Positions 1 through 6,718 of a DNA stretch of 7,015 bases are shown here, in pieces. The translations under genes were made by a program, and so were the position numbers. The notes beneath the pieces were generated by a model. That model had not been told where the DNA came from and ran no database searches. It saw only the letters and a list, made by a program, of their open reading frames with translations. The first letter of the stretch is position 1. Every line of letters starts with the position of its first letter. This DNA comes from Eubacterium sp. (GTDB lineage: Bacteria > Bacillota > Clostridia > Lachnospirales > Lachnospiraceae): contig JAJGAH010000130.1 in NCBI GenBank assembly GCA_020844525.1, positions 1 to 7,015 of the forward strand, read 5' to 3'.

Positions 1-288
1 TTCCGGATTCTGTCCGCAGTCAGCCTCTTCACATTCTTCCTCTGTGAGAAGTCCCTCCTCCTTCAGCCTGTCCAGGGAAATATAATAGGGATTTCCGGCA
101 AAGGTGGAAAAGGACTGATAGGGAGAGTCTCCGTAACCGGTCGGTCCCAGGGGCAGTACCTGCCACCAGCTCTGACCCGCCTTTGCCAGCTGATCTACAA
201 ATGCAAATGCTTCATCCGAAAAACCGCCGATTCCGTACCTGGTGGGCAGTGAAGAAACCGGAAGTAAGATACCACTTGTTCTTCTCAT
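1..288 (-). CDS. malQ: 4-alpha-glucanotransferase (amylomaltase), second paralogue, N-terminal part only
   Basis: This is the N-terminal 96 residues of a GH77 4-alpha-glucanotransferase; the rest lies beyond the left edge. Family role (known): cytoplasmic transfer of glucan segments between malto-oligosaccharides, releasing glucose. Seen: SGILLPVSSLP, RYGIG, the LPLGPTGYGDSPYQ stretch and FAGNPY, all GH77 N-terminal hallmarks and nearly identical to the full-length MalQ at 1603-3093. By eye, 58 of 77 aligned residues match from SGIL onward. Two ATG codons are adjacent (291-289 and 288-286). I chose the inner one because GAGG then lies 6 nt upstream instead of 3 and the protein begins MRRTSG, like MRASG in the paralogue. 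The catalytic residues lie outside the window, so activity cannot be judged. It follows the LacI-type regulator by about 46-49 bp with no terminator between them, so it is probably co-transcribed with the regulator. Confidence 0.93.
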   Translation of the reverse strand, partial: MRRTSGILLPVSSLPTRYGIGGFSDEAFAFVDQLAKAGQSWWQVLPLGPTGYGDSPYQSFSTFAGNPYYISLDRLKEEGLLTEEECEEADCGQNPE

Positions 289-337
289 CATTTTCCTCGA
301 AATACTAAATACTGTCTCTTACTACTATATTTGCAGT

Positions 338-1423
338 CTATGCCGGGTGGCTTTCATGCTCCATGTATCCATCTGTGACATCTGCAGCCGATGTCCGCAG
401 GTCCAGCACAGAATCCGCCTCCAGCAGCCTGGCATCATAAATCAGATGCTTCTTGGTGTCATCTCCCATAATCTGCGCCTGCAGAAGCTTCACACTCGAT
501 TCCACCATCTGCTCTACCGGCTGCACCATCGTGGTCAGGGAAGGATACAGATAACGGCCGAGTTCGATTCCGTCAAATCCGACCACGGAGATATCTTCCG
601 GAATCCTTTTTCCTGAATCATAGATCGCCTTATAGGCGCCCGTTGCCATTCTGTCGGCGATGACAAAGACAGCTGTACACTTCCTGCCGGATTCCAGAAG
701 CCGTTTCATCGTGACATAACCATTCGCCTCCGTGTATTCCGGAATGCTGTCATCCTGATAGCATACAAGGTCCGGGTCCAGTCCATAGTCCTGCATGGCT
801 CTGCGGTAACCGGCAACACGCAGGTACGCGACCGCATGGTCATGCTTTTTTCCTGCAATCATGGCAATATCCCGGTGTCCCTTGGAGATCAGGTACTGTA
901 CTACCTTGTAGGCTTCCTTCTCATCATCGATGGACACGGAGGACACGTTCATATTATGCATATTTGCGCTGACAGCGCTTGCCACGGAACACAGCACAAA
1001 GGGTATCTGGATATTACCAAGCACGGCTTCCGGATAATCCAGCCGGCCTCCGAGAAAAATGATGCCCTTGAGCCGCTTTTCCTTTGCGATCTCCTCTGCC
1101 TCATAGCCCTCGTCTACATCCTCTGAGACTGAATGCAGCAGAAATTCATAATGATATTTTTCCAGCTCCTGCTGAAAGTAAGGGAACATTCCCTGGAAGA
1201 AGGGGTTGTTCAGTCCCTTGATCATCAGGGCAATCGTATTCGATTCTGCCATCTTCAGATTCCGGGCACTGTTGTTCGGCACGTAACCGAACTGCTTCAC
1301 GACCTGCAGCACACGCTCACGTGTCTGGGGATTGATTCCATGATCATTGTTAATTGCTCTGGATACCGTACTGATGCTTACATTACAGATTTTTGCAATG
1401 TCCTTGATTGTCAAACCAGCCAA
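338..1423 (-). CDS. LacI/GalR-family transcriptional regulator, probable maltodextrin-locus repressor
   Basis: This is a 361-residue DNA-binding regulator with a sugar-sensing domain. Seen: a LacI-type helix-turn-helix at residues 5-24 (TIKDIAKICNVSISTVSRAI), the FGYVPN segment near 45-50 and the minor-groove hinge helix around 51-58 (NSARNLKM). A periplasmic-binding-protein-like effector domain starts near residue 62 (NPFFQGM at 73-79, SVVGFDG at 279-285). The start is TTG at 1423-1421, preceded by AGAGGTGAG with 3-5 nt spacing. The longer open frame to 1549 runs through a terminator and an operator, so it is not used. Length is slightly above the usual 330-345 because of a C-terminal tail of about 18 residues after LDLRTS. 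An operator (1483-1494) lies in its own upstream region and the same sequence lies at the transporter promoter, so autoregulation plus control of the transporter operon is inferred. MalR-like by context; the effector is unknown. Confidence 0.93.
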   Translation of the reverse strand: MAGLTIKDIAKICNVSISTVSRAINNDHGINPQTRERVLQVVKQFGYVPNNSARNLKMAESNTIALMIKGLNNPFFQGMFPYFQQELEKYHYEFLLHSVSEDVDEGYEAEEIAKEKRLKGIIFLGGRLDYPEAVLGNIQIPFVLCSVASAVSANMHNMNVSSVSIDDEKEAYKVVQYLISKGHRDIAMIAGKKHDHAVAYLRVAGYRRAMQDYGLDPDLVCYQDDSIPEYTEANGYVTMKRLLESGRKCTAVFVIADRMATGAYKAIYDSGKRIPEDISVVGFDGIELGRYLYPSLTTMVQPVEQMVESSVKLLQAQIMGDDTKKHLIYDARLLEADSVLDLRTSAADVTDGYMEHESHPA

Positions 1424-1435
1424 TTTCTCACCTCT
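1424..1435 (-). promoter_or_regulatory. Ribosome binding site that fixes the TTG start of the LacI-type regulator
   Basis: Minus strand reads AGAGGTGAG, then AAA, then TTG. This purine-rich site sits at the right distance for the TTG at 1423 and directly before the conserved LacI N-terminus (LTIKDIA), so the start is set here and not at an upstream codon. A second TTG nine bases further in would be too far from the site. Confidence 0.7.
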
Positions 1436-1482
1436 GTTCCATTTATTTTGAAACAGGAAACTTTTTATTTGTACAGACAATA

Positions 1483-1494
1483 GAAAACGTTTCC
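1483..1494. promoter_or_regulatory. LacI-family/cre-like operator upstream of the regulator gene
   Basis: The plus strand reads GAAAACGTTTCC, an imperfect palindrome centred on ACGT. On the minus strand the 16-mer TGGAAACGTTTTCTAT is identical to the site at 6830-6845 by the transporter promoter. It sits about 60 bp upstream of the TTG start of the regulator, just past the terminator of the preceding operon. A weak candidate promoter on the minus strand (TGGAAA, 16 nt, TACAAA) would overlap it. Autorepression by the encoded regulator is inferred; CcpA binding is the main alternative. Confidence 0.72.
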
Positions 1495-1507
1495 ATTCAC
1501 GATTCTG

Positions 1508-1542
1508 AAAAAACCCGCATCGGTCCTGATGACGACGCGGGT
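1508..1542 (-). terminator. Intrinsic terminator of the transporter-malQ operon
   Basis: On the minus strand a 10-bp stem (ACCCGCGTCG with CGATGCGGGT, one G-T wobble) encloses a 10-nt loop and is followed directly by six T residues (1513-1508). It lies 60 bp after the malQ stop codon. It separates the upstream operon from the regulator unit, whose operator begins only 14 bp further on. Confidence 0.85.
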
Positions 1543-1602
1543 CAATCAACCGTTAATAATGGCTTATTTCATTTCTTCTGTCAAGTATCTGGCGCCAGGT
1601 CC

Positions 1603-3093
1603 TCAGGTACGTCCGTATGTCCGGGTAATCCTGTGTATCCTGTCCGCAAGCTGGTCATCAAGCTGATCCTCCTGCAGTCTCCACACCCAGTTTTCTCCTG
1701 TCGTGCTCGGATGATTGATGCGTGCCTCATTGCCAAGTCCAAGCCAGTCCTGAATCGGGACCACACATAAATCTGCAACGCTGCTCTCAATCAGCCGGAT
1801 TGTCCGGGCGACCAGCTCCTGATCATCCTCTGTATCGGTTCCCAGATACTCCTTCAGTTCCTGCCTCTCCTCCGGAAGAATATCTCCAAGCCATCCGAGA
1901 AGCGTCTCATTGTCGTGTGTGCCGGTATAAGCGACGCAGTTTCTGTAGTAGTTATACGGGAAATATGCGGTATGGTCACTGGAATCCCTGGAATCAAAGG
2001 CAAATTCGATAACCTTCATGTTGGGATAACCAGTATCCTTTACCATCTTCCGGACCGTATCTGTGATATAGCCCAGGTCCTCCGCAATAATCTGAATATC
2101 TCCGATATTTCTGCGTATCGCATCAAACAGGTCCGTATTCGGGCCCTTGCACCAGTGTCCGTTAATCGCGTTTGTGCTTCCGGCGGGAATGGAATAGTAC
2201 TCATCAAAACCGCGGAAATGATCAATCCGGATCACATCGTAGAGCTGAACGCATTTCCGGATCCGGCGCATCCACCAGCTGTATCCTGTCTTCTTATGAT
2301 AATCCCAGTCATACAGCGGATTCCCCCAAAGCTGTCCATCCGCGGAAAAACCGTCCGGCGGACAGCCGGCAACGCTTGACGGACGATTCTGCGCATCCGT
2401 CTGAAAAAGCTCCGGATGGGCCCAGAAATCCGCACTGTCCGGGGACACGTAGATCGGAATATCGCCGATGATCCGGATTCCGTTGTCATTTACATATTTT
2501 TTCAGTTTCGCCCATTCCCGGTCGAACTCATATTGAACGAATTCGTAATACCGGATCTGATCTGCAAGTGTCTTTCTCGCAGCATCCAGGGCCTCAGACT
2601 TCCGGAAACGGATGTCTTCGTCCCACTCGAAAAAGCTCTTGCCGCCATGGCTGTCCTTTTCCGCCATGAAAAGCGCATAGTCCTCGATCCAGTAGCTGTT
2701 CTGGGCCATGAAGGTATCAAAATCCGGATGCGCCTGTGCCTTCCAGGTCTGAAAAGCTTTATATAGTATCTTATGTCTTGTGTTATACAGCCACCCGTAA
2801 TCGACCCTGTCTTCCCTTGCTTTCTCCGGAAGCTCCGGAAGATCTTCCCTGATAATCAGTCCCTGTCTGCAAAGTTCATCCAGACTGATAAAATAGGGAT
2901 TGCCCGCAAAGGTAGAAAAGGACTGATAGGGTGAATCGCCATATCCTGTTGGTCCAAGCGGCAGAATCTGCCAGTACTTCTGACCGGCCTTCTTCAGAAA
3001 GTCTGCGAACCGGTAAGCCTCTTCCGAAAAGCATCCGATTCCGTATCTGCCGGGAAGACTGAAAACAGGCATCAGTATTCCACTTGCCCTCAT
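1603..3093 (-). CDS. malQ: 4-alpha-glucanotransferase (amylomaltase, GH77)
   Basis: A complete 496-residue enzyme, the normal length for bacterial amylomaltases of the short type. Known role: cytoplasmic disproportionation of malto-oligosaccharides, transferring glucan units to a new 4-OH acceptor and releasing glucose. Seen: the N-terminal LPLGPTGYGDSPYQSFS block and the DIPIYVSPDSADFWAHPELF block around 211-230. The three expected active-site carboxylates are present: nucleophile Asp291 in RIDHFRGF, acid/base Glu338 in IAEDLG and Asp394 in TGTHDNE. It appears catalytically intact. I start at ATG 3093, because AAAGGAAG lies 7 nt upstream and the protein then begins MRASGIL. An in-frame ATG at 3111 precedes that ribosome site and has no good site of its own. 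It is the last gene of the importer operon, 77 bp after the MalG-like permease gene. A second MalQ paralogue starts at 288. Confidence 0.96.
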   Translation of the reverse strand: MRASGILMPVFSLPGRYGIGCFSEEAYRFADFLKKAGQKYWQILPLGPTGYGDSPYQSFSTFAGNPYFISLDELCRQGLIIREDLPELPEKAREDRVDYGWLYNTRHKILYKAFQTWKAQAHPDFDTFMAQNSYWIEDYALFMAEKDSHGGKSFFEWDEDIRFRKSEALDAARKTLADQIRYYEFVQYEFDREWAKLKKYVNDNGIRIIGDIPIYVSPDSADFWAHPELFQTDAQNRPSSVAGCPPDGFSADGQLWGNPLYDWDYHKKTGYSWWMRRIRKCVQLYDVIRIDHFRGFDEYYSIPAGSTNAINGHWCKGPNTDLFDAIRRNIGDIQIIAEDLGYITDTVRKMVKDTGYPNMKVIEFAFDSRDSSDHTAYFPYNYYRNCVAYTGTHDNETLLGWLGDILPEERQELKEYLGTDTEDDQELVARTIRLIESSVADLCVVPIQDWLGLGNEARINHPSTTGENWVWRLQEDQLDDQLADRIHRITRTYGRT

Positions 3094-3108
3094 CTGTATG
3101 CTTCCTTT
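3094..3108 (-). promoter_or_regulatory. malQ: Ribosome binding site deciding the malQ start
   Basis: Minus strand AAAGGAAG at 3108-3101 is followed by a 7-nt spacer and the ATG at 3093-3091. The upstream ATG at 3111 overlaps this site and would add six residues (MKGSIQ) absent from the paralogue. Confidence 0.65.
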
Positions 3109-3122
3109 CATTACTTAATTCA

Positions 3123-3158
3123 GCAGAGCCGGAACCTGTGGCCCCGGTCCCGGTCTGC
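3123..3158 (-). other. Strong intergenic hairpin between the malG-like gene and malQ
   Basis: On the minus strand GCAGA-CCGGGACC pairs with GGTTCCGG-(C)-TCTGC: 13 base pairs with one G-T wobble and one bulged base around a 9-nt GC-rich loop. No T-run follows, so it is not a standard intrinsic terminator. It sits 12 nt after the permease stop and about 15 nt before the malQ ribosome site. A role in mRNA stability, processing or partial attenuation is inferred. Confidence 0.6.
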
Positions 3159-3170
3159 ATTATGCCAGTA

Positions 3171-4103
3171 TCAGCCCTTGACAGCTCCGGCAACAACACC
3201 CTCTATGATATACTTCTGCACTGCCATGTAGAAAATAACAATCGGGACAATTGCAAGTACAAGGACTGCCATCATTGCACCCCAGTCTACCTGACCATGA
3301 GACTGCTTCAGATACTGAACCGCGATCTGAATGGTCTTGTACTTGTTTACATTCAGTACCAGAGAAGGCAGAAGGTAGTCATTCCAGATCCACATTGCAT
3401 CCAGAATGGAAACCGTGATCAGTGTCGGCTTCATAACCGGCAGAATGACCTGGAAATAGCACTGAACCGGTGTAGCGCCGTCAATCATGGCTGCTTCTTC
3501 CAGCTCAATCGGGATCTGCTTTACAAATCCGGTAAACATGAAGATTGCAAGTCCTGCGCCGAATCCCAGATATACTACGCAGATACCCAGCGGGTTGGAC
3601 AGATGAAGGATGTTTGCAAACTTTGACAGTGTGAACATAACCATCTGGAACGGTACGATCATGGAGAACATGCAGAGAAGATAAATAGTCTTGGTTGCTG
3701 CATTCTTCACACGGATGATGTACCACGCAGTCATGGAGCAGAGCATAACAATCAGCGCAACGGAAAGCACTGTAATGAATACGGAGTATCCGAAGCAGCG
3801 GAAGAAGTCTGTCTTCTTGATTGCGGTTGCATAGTTCGTCAGACCTACAAAGGTCTTGCGGATACCTGCGCGCCAGCGGTCAAATCCCTGAGAAAGAGTT
3901 ACATTACTGATTCCAAACGGGTTTTTGAAGATATATGCTTTTCTCTTAAAGGAGTTTAATACGACAATAAGAATCGGCAGAATCCACAGAAACGAGAGAA
4001 TCGCAAAGAATACCGTCAGGGCTGTCCCGTGCTTGGACTTTCTGGCTGCAGATACTTCATTATCACTGCGTTTTTTAATTTTCTTCGTATTTGCCTGTGC
4101 CAT
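3171..4103 (-). CDS. MalG-like carbohydrate ABC transporter permease (CUT1 family)
   Basis: A 310-residue integral membrane subunit of a binding-protein-dependent sugar importer. Seen: a Lys/Arg-rich cytoplasmic N-terminus (residues 7-25) and about six hydrophobic segments (roughly 28-50, 105-130, 138-158, 172-194, 228-248, 276-297). The EAA loop EEAAMIDGATPVQCYFQVILP is at 202-222, and contacts the ATPase in this family. The GAVKG C-terminus is typical of MalG-type subunits. The ATG overlaps the TAA stop of the MalF-like gene by one base (TAATG), and AAGGAGG lies about 10 nt upstream inside that gene, so translational coupling is likely. The partner is the MalF-like subunit at 4103-4960. Substrate cannot be read from the sequence; adjacent MalQ points to maltose or maltodextrin. 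MdxG/MsmG/AraQ-type annotations would be equivalent family names. Confidence 0.94.
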   Translation of the reverse strand: MAQANTKKIKKRSDNEVSAARKSKHGTALTVFFAILSFLWILPILIVVLNSFKRKAYIFKNPFGISNVTLSQGFDRWRAGIRKTFVGLTNYATAIKKTDFFRCFGYSVFITVLSVALIVMLCSMTAWYIIRVKNAATKTIYLLCMFSMIVPFQMVMFTLSKFANILHLSNPLGICVVYLGFGAGLAIFMFTGFVKQIPIELEEAAMIDGATPVQCYFQVILPVMKPTLITVSILDAMWIWNDYLLPSLVLNVNKYKTIQIAVQYLKQSHGQVDWGAMMAVLVLAIVPIVIFYMAVQKYIIEGVVAGAVKG

Positions 4104-4960
4104 TATGCCTCAACCTCCTTGCTTGTGGTCAGCTTATGCTGAATCAGTGCAATCACCGCTACCAATATGAAGAAGATGACGGCCTTTGCCTGTCCAACAC
4201 CCTGCCATCCGGTTGTACCGTACATGGTATCGTAGATATTCAGTGCAAGCAGCTCTGACATCTTGCCAGGATTACCACCGGTCAATGCAAGGTTCTGATC
4301 GAAGAGCTTGAATCCGTTTGTCAGTGTAAGGAATGTGCAGGTTGCAATAGTCGGACGAAGCATCGGAATGATAACGCCCTTCATCAGCTGCCAGTTGTTG
4401 GCGCCATCAATCTTTGCGGCTTCCAGAAGATCAGCGGAAATATTCTGCAGTCCTGCGACATAAATGATCATCATATATCCGATCTGCTGCCAGCAGACGA
4501 CGATAACCAGGCCCCAGAAGGCTGTCCACTGTGTGGAGACGATCGTCTTGGAATATTTTGCAAGAACAGCGTTGAAGATCATCAACCAGATATAGGAAAG
4601 AATGATTCCTCCGATCAGGTTCGGAAGGAAGAAGGATGTACGGAAAAGGTTCGTACCCTTGATTCCCTTTGTAAGTGCAAGTGCGATAAAAAATGCCGCA
4701 ACGTTGATAATCAGAACGGTTACGACCGTAAACAGGCTGGTATACCAGAGTGAATGAATAAAGGTGGTATCCAGTTTCCCATCTACGAAGAAAATTCTTG
4801 TGTAGTTACGGAGTCCGACAATCTTCCAGTCTGTAACTGTGGTGAACTTGCAGAAGGAAAGAAATACACCGTAAACAAAAGGTACGATAAATCCGATTAC
4901 AAATGCCGCCATGGTCGGAAGCACGAAGAGCGGCCAATATTTCTTTAAAGGCTTTGACAT
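4103..4960 (-). CDS. MalF-like carbohydrate ABC transporter permease (CUT1 family)
   Basis: A 285-residue membrane subunit that pairs with the MalG-like protein. Seen: hydrophobic segments at roughly 9-35, 70-97, 106-130, 147-170, a weaker one near 203-222, and 256-275. The EAA loop LLEAAKIDGANNWQLMKGVIIP lies near 178-199, followed by the LTGGNPG and LALNIYDTMYG stretches common in Gram-positive CUT1 MalF homologues. It lacks the large extra loop of enterobacterial MalF, as expected for this group. The start at 4960 has GAGGG 7 nt upstream. It follows the binding-protein gene after a 218-bp spacer with two hairpins, which may lower its expression relative to that protein. No ATPase gene is present, so a shared MsmX-type ATPase is expected elsewhere. 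Confidence 0.94.
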   Translation of the reverse strand: MSKPLKKYWPLFVLPTMAAFVIGFIVPFVYGVFLSFCKFTTVTDWKIVGLRNYTRIFFVDGKLDTTFIHSLWYTSLFTVVTVLIINVAAFFIALALTKGIKGTNLFRTSFFLPNLIGGIILSYIWLMIFNAVLAKYSKTIVSTQWTAFWGLVIVVCWQQIGYMMIIYVAGLQNISADLLEAAKIDGANNWQLMKGVIIPMLRPTIATCTFLTLTNGFKLFDQNLALTGGNPGKMSELLALNIYDTMYGTTGWQGVGQAKAVIFFILVAVIALIQHKLTTSKEVEA

Positions 4961-5038
4961 ATATATTCCCTCTTTTTTATTACAATACAGCAGAAAACCT
5001 TCCAGACGCTCTGTGGTTTATCATCCCTGGTCAGAATA

Positions 5039-5085
5039 GGGGGCTGCCGCAATATCCACATTTGTGATTTTTTGCGGCAGCCCCC
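5039..5085 (-). other. 14-bp perfect inverted repeat (intercistronic stem-loop)
   Basis: The arms at 5039-5052 (GGGGGCTGCCGCAA) and 5072-5085 are perfectly complementary over 14 bp around a 19-nt loop, inside which CACA/TGTG (5057-5066) can form a small inner hairpin. On the minus strand the stem is followed by TATTCTGACC, not a T-run. It lies between the binding-protein and MalF-like genes. A barrier to 3'-exonuclease decay of the upstream message, giving more binding protein than permease, is inferred by analogy with malE-malF spacers. Confidence 0.75.
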
Positions 5086-5122
5086 ATCTTTCCGGGTGTC
5101 AACCCATCATGATATCCAGTTC

Positions 5123-5146
5123 AAAAGATCCGCCGTCCGGATCCTT
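5123..5146 (-). terminator. Weak intrinsic terminator/attenuator after the binding-protein gene
   Basis: On the minus strand AAGGATCCG pairs with CGGATCTTT (9 bp, one G-T) around the loop GACGG, ending in TTTTG. It starts 32 nt after the stop codon of the solute-binding protein. The T-run is short and partly inside the stem, so partial termination is more likely than complete termination, which suits a gene that must be expressed above its downstream partners. Confidence 0.5.
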
Positions 5147-5178
5147 CCGGTTCATTCTATTTCTGTAATGCGAACCGA

Positions 5179-6678
5179 TTATTCAGAAGCTGAGCTTTCC
5201 TTAAGCTTCCACTGCTTAGCCCATCCATCAACGAATGCGCTCTTTACAGCATCCCAGTCGCCTGTGCCATCTGTGTAAGCGGTAAGTGCTGCTACGACAT
5301 CAGCTCTCCAGTCATCTACATTCGGTGTAGCATTGAATGCCCATGCGATAGATGTCTTGCCTTCCTTGTTGAGTTCTGCTGCTGTTGCACCAAACTCGTT
5401 GGTCGGAGCATAGTCGCCGGTGAATGTATCAAACGGGCAGGAAAGACCCATGGTGTTGGTCAGCGCATCACGGCCCTCGTCAGAGGTGATTACCCAGTTC
5501 AGGAAATCAAGAGAAGCCTTGATATCTGCATCAGAAGCCTTGCTGTTGATTGCCCAGTGGTTCTCAGTACCTACGCAGAGGCCCTCGTCCTTGTCATCAA
5601 CGCCAAAGTAGATCGGGATCATTGCAAGATCATCATCTGCTGTAAGGTATCCGTTTGTTCCATCATCATCCTTCAGAGCACTGTACTCCCAGTCACCGTT
5701 CTGATAGAAGACTGCCTCTTCCATACCGAACTCCTGCTCAGCGTTGTAGGTGCCGCCTGCCAGTGTCTTCGGATCAGCGCCGGAATCAGATACGTACATA
5801 TCCCAAACGTTCTTGTAGTTGTCAAGGTATGTGCCCTTGATGGTAGCCTCACCGGCTGTCGGATCCTCAAGTCCGTCATCCTTGAACTCATAGTACAGAG
5901 GCATATTTGCCAGATGTCCGGAGAATCTCCAGGAAGAGCTGTCATCCAGACCTGCGGATGTGAAGGCACCTGTCAGGGAATATCCGCCAGCCTGATTGAT
6001 CTCATCGATACGGCTCTGGATATCATCTGCAACCTTCTTCAGTGTATCGAAGCTGTCGATGTCATCGATAGATTTGATTACTGCATTGTCCAGTCCGCAG
6101 TATGTATCAAGGATGGTCTTGTTTACGATGATGCCGTATGCTTCGTAGCAGTTAGCAATTCCGGCAACCTTGCCATTGTAAACAACGTCCAGGCTGTGAT
6201 CGCTGTCATGGTTGTAAAGATCGGAATCCTTCAGATCATATGTGTAATCATCCCATGTCTGGGCATCTGTGGAAGAACCGATGTTGAAGATGGTCGGTGC
6301 TTCGGATTTAGCCATTTCAGACTGAAGTGTTGTTGCGTACTGTCCGTCGGCAGCTGTCAGTACGTTAACCTTTACACCGGTCTCATCTGTGTACTTCTTT
6401 GCAAGATCCTGCCAGGCAGGATCTGTCTCCGGCTTGAAGTTCAGCATGTAGACGCTGCCGTCTCCGGATGCTGTGCTTGCTGTTGCGCTGCTGGAATCAA
6501 CATTCTCTGTTGTTCCTGTGGAAGCGGTGTTAACGCTGTCCGTTGCTGCTGCACTGCTGGATGAAGCATCTGCTGAGCTGGTGGCGCTGGTGCTTGTGCT
6601 GCTTGAAGAGCCGCATCCAGCGAACATTGAAGCAACCATTGCTGTTCCAAGTACGAGGCTGAGAACTTTCTTTTTCAT
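5179..6678 (-). CDS. Sugar ABC transporter solute-binding lipoprotein (MalE-like, family 1)
   Basis: A 499-residue extracellular binding protein anchored to the membrane by a lipid. Seen: Lys-rich n-region (MKKK), hydrophobic core and a lipobox-like MFAGC, making Cys22 the acylation site (Phe at -3 is less usual than Leu). A Ser/Thr/Ala-rich tether spans about 23-73, and the binding-protein fold starts near residue 75. Typical elements are YTDETGVKVNVLTAADGQY (96-114), SEMAKSEAPTIFNI (120-133), FYQNGDWEYSAL (324-335), AINSKASDADIKASLDFLNW (376-395) and a final DGWAKQW. The tether makes it longer than the usual 400-450. ATG 6678 was chosen because AAAGGAGG lies 8 nt upstream and the signal peptide starts there; an in-frame GTG at 6861 falls in the promoter. 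First gene of the operon. Ligand is inferred to be a maltodextrin from MalQ in the same operon. Confidence 0.95.
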   Translation of the reverse strand: MKKKVLSLVLGTAMVASMFAGCGSSSSTSTSATSSADASSSSAAATDSVNTASTGTTENVDSSSATASTASGDGSVYMLNFKPETDPAWQDLAKKYTDETGVKVNVLTAADGQYATTLQSEMAKSEAPTIFNIGSSTDAQTWDDYTYDLKDSDLYNHDSDHSLDVVYNGKVAGIANCYEAYGIIVNKTILDTYCGLDNAVIKSIDDIDSFDTLKKVADDIQSRIDEINQAGGYSLTGAFTSAGLDDSSSWRFSGHLANMPLYYEFKDDGLEDPTAGEATIKGTYLDNYKNVWDMYVSDSGADPKTLAGGTYNAEQEFGMEEAVFYQNGDWEYSALKDDDGTNGYLTADDDLAMIPIYFGVDDKDEGLCVGTENHWAINSKASDADIKASLDFLNWVITSDEGRDALTNTMGLSCPFDTFTGDYAPTNEFGATAAELNKEGKTSIAWAFNATPNVDDWRADVVAALTAYTDGTGDWDAVKSAFVDGWAKQWKLKESSASE

Positions 6679-6718
6679 GTGTTTATCCTCCTTTAGATTA
6701 CACATTTTTCTTTGGGGA

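Noticed and set aside
1424..1549. A longer N-terminus for the LacI-type regulator (start near 1549)
   Set aside because: The extension would run through the intrinsic terminator and the operator, and precedes the conserved LacI N-terminus. The TTG at 1423 has a proper ribosome site.
3084..3626. A 180-codon plus-strand open frame across the malG-malQ spacer
   Set aside because: It is antisense to the permease gene, shows no recognisable protein and would run through the spacer hairpin on the other strand.
5039..5085. The 14-bp inverted repeat as a full intrinsic terminator
   Set aside because: Neither strand has a T-run directly after the stem, and the downstream permease genes have no evident promoter of their own, so complete termination would leave them silent.
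5557..6564. A 335-codon open frame on the plus strand
   Set aside because: It lies fully antisense to the solute-binding protein gene, has a Cys/Val/Ile-rich composition without domains, and has no ribosome site. It is a by-product of the codon use on the other strand.
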